Shown here one piece after another: positions 20,840 to 22,479 of a stretch of 22,479 nt of DNA. A model generated the notes under the pieces. The model ran no database searches. It saw only the letters and a program-made list of their open reading frames with translations, and was not told where the DNA came from. The DNA lies in assembly GCF_035938995.1 (NCBI RefSeq), contig NZ_DASZGI010000300.1, positions 1 to 22,479 on the forward strand, read 5' to 3'. Position numbers and translations under genes: made by a program. Source of the stretch: DASZGI01 sp035938995. GTDB lineage: Bacteria; Actinomycetota; Actinomycetes; Streptomycetales; Catenulisporaceae. The number at the start of each line of letters is the position of its first letter. Position 1 is the stretch's first letter.

Positions 20840-21201
20840 CAGGAAGCGGCACGCACGAGCGCGGCCATGGTCTCCGGAAAGTCGGCGGTGATGGCCAGAC
20901 CGAGCGACGGGCCGATCGAGTCAGCGGCCGACCCCGTGATCTCGGTCCGGTACGCGAGCAGAAAGCGGCCAGCAGCCAAGGGCGTGATCCGATGCACAGT
21001 CCGGATCACCGCGCCGTCGAAGGATGCCTCATCCGTAAACGACTCGTTCTCCACTGCTGCGACGATGCGCAGCTGAACAGGATCCTGCCCCTTCGGCGTC
21101 ATGGCGATCACGCTGCCGACCGCGAACGGCCCCGACAATGAGACGGACTTGATGTCGGCGTTCCACTCCGGCCGCGTCGCCACATCGGCCCACCGCCGCA
21201 C
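20839..21201 (-). CDS. SRPBCC-fold protein, apparently lacking its N-terminal strand
   Basis: This open frame encodes a START-like SRPBCC protein: RRWADVATRPEWNADIKSVSLSGPFAVGSVIAMTPKGQDPVQLRIV, then EASFDGAVIRTVHRITPL and a C-terminal helix (ADFPETMAALVRAAS). Such proteins bind small hydrophobic ligands. Relatives usually begin about 20 residues earlier with a beta strand and an APPERVW-like segment. Here the same frame continues upstream without any ATG, GTG or TTG before a stop at about 21330, and the upstream translation shows no such strand. The only start is GTG 21201, without a ribosome-binding site. It may be N-terminally decayed, or its true start is non-standard. It overlaps MarR by one base, which suggests a two-gene operon. 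Confidence 0.65.
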   Translation of the reverse strand: MRRWADVATRPEWNADIKSVSLSGPFAVGSVIAMTPKGQDPVQLRIVAAVENESFTDEASFDGAVIRTVHRITPLAAGRFLLAYRTEITGSAADSIGPSLGLAITADFPETMAALVRAAS

Positions 21202-21324
21202 ATCGTCACTGAACGTTTTTCTCGTGTGATTGGGCGTCCGTTCGGGTTCGGCTTCCGGGTAGCGCGGACGGTGAGGGTGCCGACGAACGGGTTGTCGACT
21301 ACGAGCACAGCACTGCTGAACTGG

Positions 21325-21807
21325 TCAGAGTTGCAGCTCCAACGTCAGCTCGTCGCGCAGGGCGATGCCGAACCGGCCGACCAACGGAATGGAGGGCGTG
21401 ATCTTCCGGGCCGCATCCATCGCACCCGGGGCGACGGCGACGATCCGCATCCCGCGCCGCTGGTAGAACCGCAGCGCGTCCAGATTGTCATTCGTGGTGA
21501 TCAGCCACAGCCGCCGGGCGTTCACCCGCCGGCCGAGGTCGGCTGCGGCGGACAACAGCGCGCCACCCACCCCAGCGCGCGGTACCACCGCATCCAGCGA
21601 GACCACCTCCAGGTCGTGGTCCGCGATGGTATAGGTGAGCAGGCCGACCACCCGGCCATCTCGCTCGGCCAGCAATGCCGGCAGCTGCGCCGCGTCGTAC
21701 ACGGACCCGTGGACCACAACCGTCGTGGATCCCCACGACGCCATGAGGACCTGCACGATCGCGTCGTGATCAGCCGCCCCTGCTTCCCGCACCCGGATAT
21801 CGCCCAT
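21325..21807 (-). CDS. GNAT-family N-acetyltransferase
   Basis: This 160-residue protein has the GNAT fold: DIRVREAGAADHDAIVQVLMASWG at the start, LLAERDGRVVGLLTYTIADHDLEVVSLDAVVPRAGVGGALLSAAADLGRR (motif A with R-x-G-V-G-G for acetyl-CoA at about residues 77-82), then LWLITTNDNLDALRFYQRRGMRIVAV (motif B). The substrate cannot be told. ATG 21807 gives the usual family N-terminus; AGGG lies about 9 bases upstream, and TAGGGT ends 8 bases before the ATG and could be a -10. It is transcribed toward the SRPBCC-MarR pair, with 123 bases between. Confidence 0.88.
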   Translation of the reverse strand: MGDIRVREAGAADHDAIVQVLMASWGSTTVVVHGSVYDAAQLPALLAERDGRVVGLLTYTIADHDLEVVSLDAVVPRAGVGGALLSAAADLGRRVNARRLWLITTNDNLDALRFYQRRGMRIVAVAPGAMDAARKITPSIPLVGRFGIALRDELTLELQL

Positions 21808-21974
21808 GGCATCAGACCCTAGTCTCGTGCGCCGCGCCGCTTCGCTGCATTTTGCGGTCCGCCCTGACGGCAGGTCGGCTTCGATCCCAGCCGCAACGCG
21901 GGAACCACCCCAGCATCCGACACCACGCTCACACACCCGATCCGGCCCGGTGGATCAGGGCTGATTCCTCCGGC

Positions 21975-22002
21975 TTGACGCTTGCCGATATGGGAATATG
22001 AT
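21975..22002 (+). promoter_or_regulatory. Leaderless promoter of the ArsR-type gene, with palindrome
   Basis: TTGACG (21975-21980) and TATGAT (21997-22002) are 16 bases apart. Seven bases later is ATG 22010, fitting a leaderless transcript. The spacer and -10 contain ATATGGGAATAT (21989-22000), an imperfect palindrome that could be the operator of the ArsR-type product. Confidence 0.6.
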
Positions 22003-22009
22003 GGCGCCC

Positions 22010-22351
22010 ATGGCACGAGCGGCGACGACGTCGGACGTCTTCAACGCGATCGCCGAGCCGCAGCGCCGGGAGATTCTGGTGCTGCTGCGGGCGGGTGAGC
22101 GGCCGGTGACCGAGTTGGCCCACGAGCTGGGGATGACCCTGCCGGGGGCGTCCAAACACCTGCGGGTGCTCCGGGAGGTCGGGCTGGTGCGGGACCGCAA
22201 GGCGGGCAAGCAGCGCCTGTACGGCCTTGACGCCCGCGGGCTGCGACCGGTGCACGAGTGGACCGGCGGGTTCGAGCGGTTCTGGAACGAGAGCTTCGAC
22301 CGGCTGGACGCGTACGTGCAGGACCTCAAGCAGGCAAGGCAGGAGGAGTAG
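22010..22351 (+). CDS. ArsR/SmtB-family transcriptional regulator
   Basis: This 113-residue winged-helix protein reads DVFNAIAEPQRREILVLLRAGERPVTELAHELGMTLPGASKHLRVLREVGLVRDRKAGKQRLYGLDARGLRPVHEW. The helix-turn-helix with SKHLRVLREVGLV is the classic ArsR recognition helix. No Cys is present, so the metal sites of SmtB/ArsR sensors are absent; this subgroup usually pairs with an SRPBCC protein, as here. I chose ATG 22010 over ATG 21998 or 22001 because the -10 TATGAT overlaps those two and ends seven bases before 22010. The next gene begins three bases after its stop, with AGGAGGAG before it, so the two form an operon. Confidence 0.9.
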   Translation: MARAATTSDVFNAIAEPQRREILVLLRAGERPVTELAHELGMTLPGASKHLRVLREVGLVRDRKAGKQRLYGLDARGLRPVHEWTGGFERFWNESFDRLDAYVQDLKQARQEE

Positions 22352-22354
22352 CTG

Positions 22355-22479
22355 ATGAGCGCGACGGGACGAGGAGCGCCGGCGCAGTCCGCGACGGCCG
22401 ACCGCGAGATCGTGATCTCCCGGGTCATCAGTGCCCCACGGGAGCTGGTGTTCGAGGCGTTCACCGAGGTGCGGCACCT
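22355..22479 (+). CDS. SRPBCC/AHSA1-like protein, partial at window end
   Basis: The first 41 codons (MSATGRGAPAQSATADREIVISRVISAPRELVFEAFTEVRHL) show the start of an AHSA1-type SRPBCC protein: a beta strand followed by APRELVFEAFTE. ATG 22355 has a strong AGGAGGAG about 8 bases upstream. The pairing with an ArsR-type regulator is common in actinobacteria. The rest lies outside the window. Confidence 0.8.
   Translation, partial: MSATGRGAPAQSATADREIVISRVISAPRELVFEAFTEVRH

Noticed and set aside
21108..21308. Minus-strand 66-codon open frame as the missing N-terminus of the SRPBCC gene by frameshift
   Set aside because: Its translation (MLVVDNPFVGTLTVRATRKP) does not resemble the SRPBCC first strand, so a simple frameshift does not restore the family sequence.
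1..22479. CRISPR arrays, phage genes, toxin-antitoxin pairs or defence systems
   Set aside because: No spaced direct repeats and no proteins of these families were seen on either strand.

Overview
The window is high-GC (third codon positions almost always G or C) with many GTG starts. Its gene order matches the conserved core of Streptomyces and related mycelial actinobacteria: mutM-rnc-rpmF-DUF177-coiled-coil-coaD-recG-DAK/FakA | rpmB | thiD-thiL | Lrp-DUF3515 | ddl-gpsA-plsC | cofC | HU | leuCD | ndgR. The proteins resemble Streptomyces orthologues but carry their own extensions, so I infer a high-GC actinomycete of the Streptomycetales/Catenulisporales type. The species cannot be named from this sequence alone.

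Layout. Positions 1-3163 (minus strand) hold the end of a DNA repair, RNA processing and ribosome module: partial mutM, rnc, rpmF, DUF177 and a coiled-coil protein with a Tyr/Gly-rich tail. Positions 3300-8250 (minus) hold coaD, recG and a FakA-like DAK protein. A 167-bp palindromic element that looks like a MITE sits between recG and coaD, flanked by CTAG duplications, and rsmD is not found there. rpmB (plus) diverges at 8450 and ends at a clear hairpin. thiD and thiL (minus) make thiamine diphosphate. An Lrp-type RAM domain protein and a DUF3515 membrane-anchored protein (plus) converge on ddl-gpsA-plsC (minus), which serve peptidoglycan and phospholipid precursors. cofC (plus), for coenzyme F420, is fused in frame to a small cold-shock-like domain and converges on a histone-like HU gene (minus) across a perfect 18-bp hairpin. 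A small unknown gene and leuC-leuD (minus) follow. ndgR, the IclR-type amino-acid regulator, diverges from leuC. After ndgR the conserved core appears to end and a set of ordinary accessory genes begins: MarR, SRPBCC, GNAT, ArsR and a partial AHSA1-type SRPBCC.

How the genes work together: gpsA makes sn-glycerol-3-phosphate, plsC acylates lysophosphatidate, and FakA would feed phosphorylated fatty acids into the same lipids. thiL and thiD carry out successive thiamine steps. leuC and leuD are the two isopropylmalate isomerase subunits, with their likely regulator divergent from them. Many genes overlap by a few bases or sit a few bases apart, which suggests translational coupling.

No rRNA, tRNA, CRISPR array, phage or complete insertion sequence was seen. 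No new multi-gene system is evident. The points most worth checking are the MITE-like element at the recG stop codon, the cofC/cold-shock fusion with a possible internal leaderless start, the disordered Tyr/Gly-rich tail on the coiled-coil protein, the hairpins over the HU ribosome-binding site, and the overlapping leuC/ndgR promoters.
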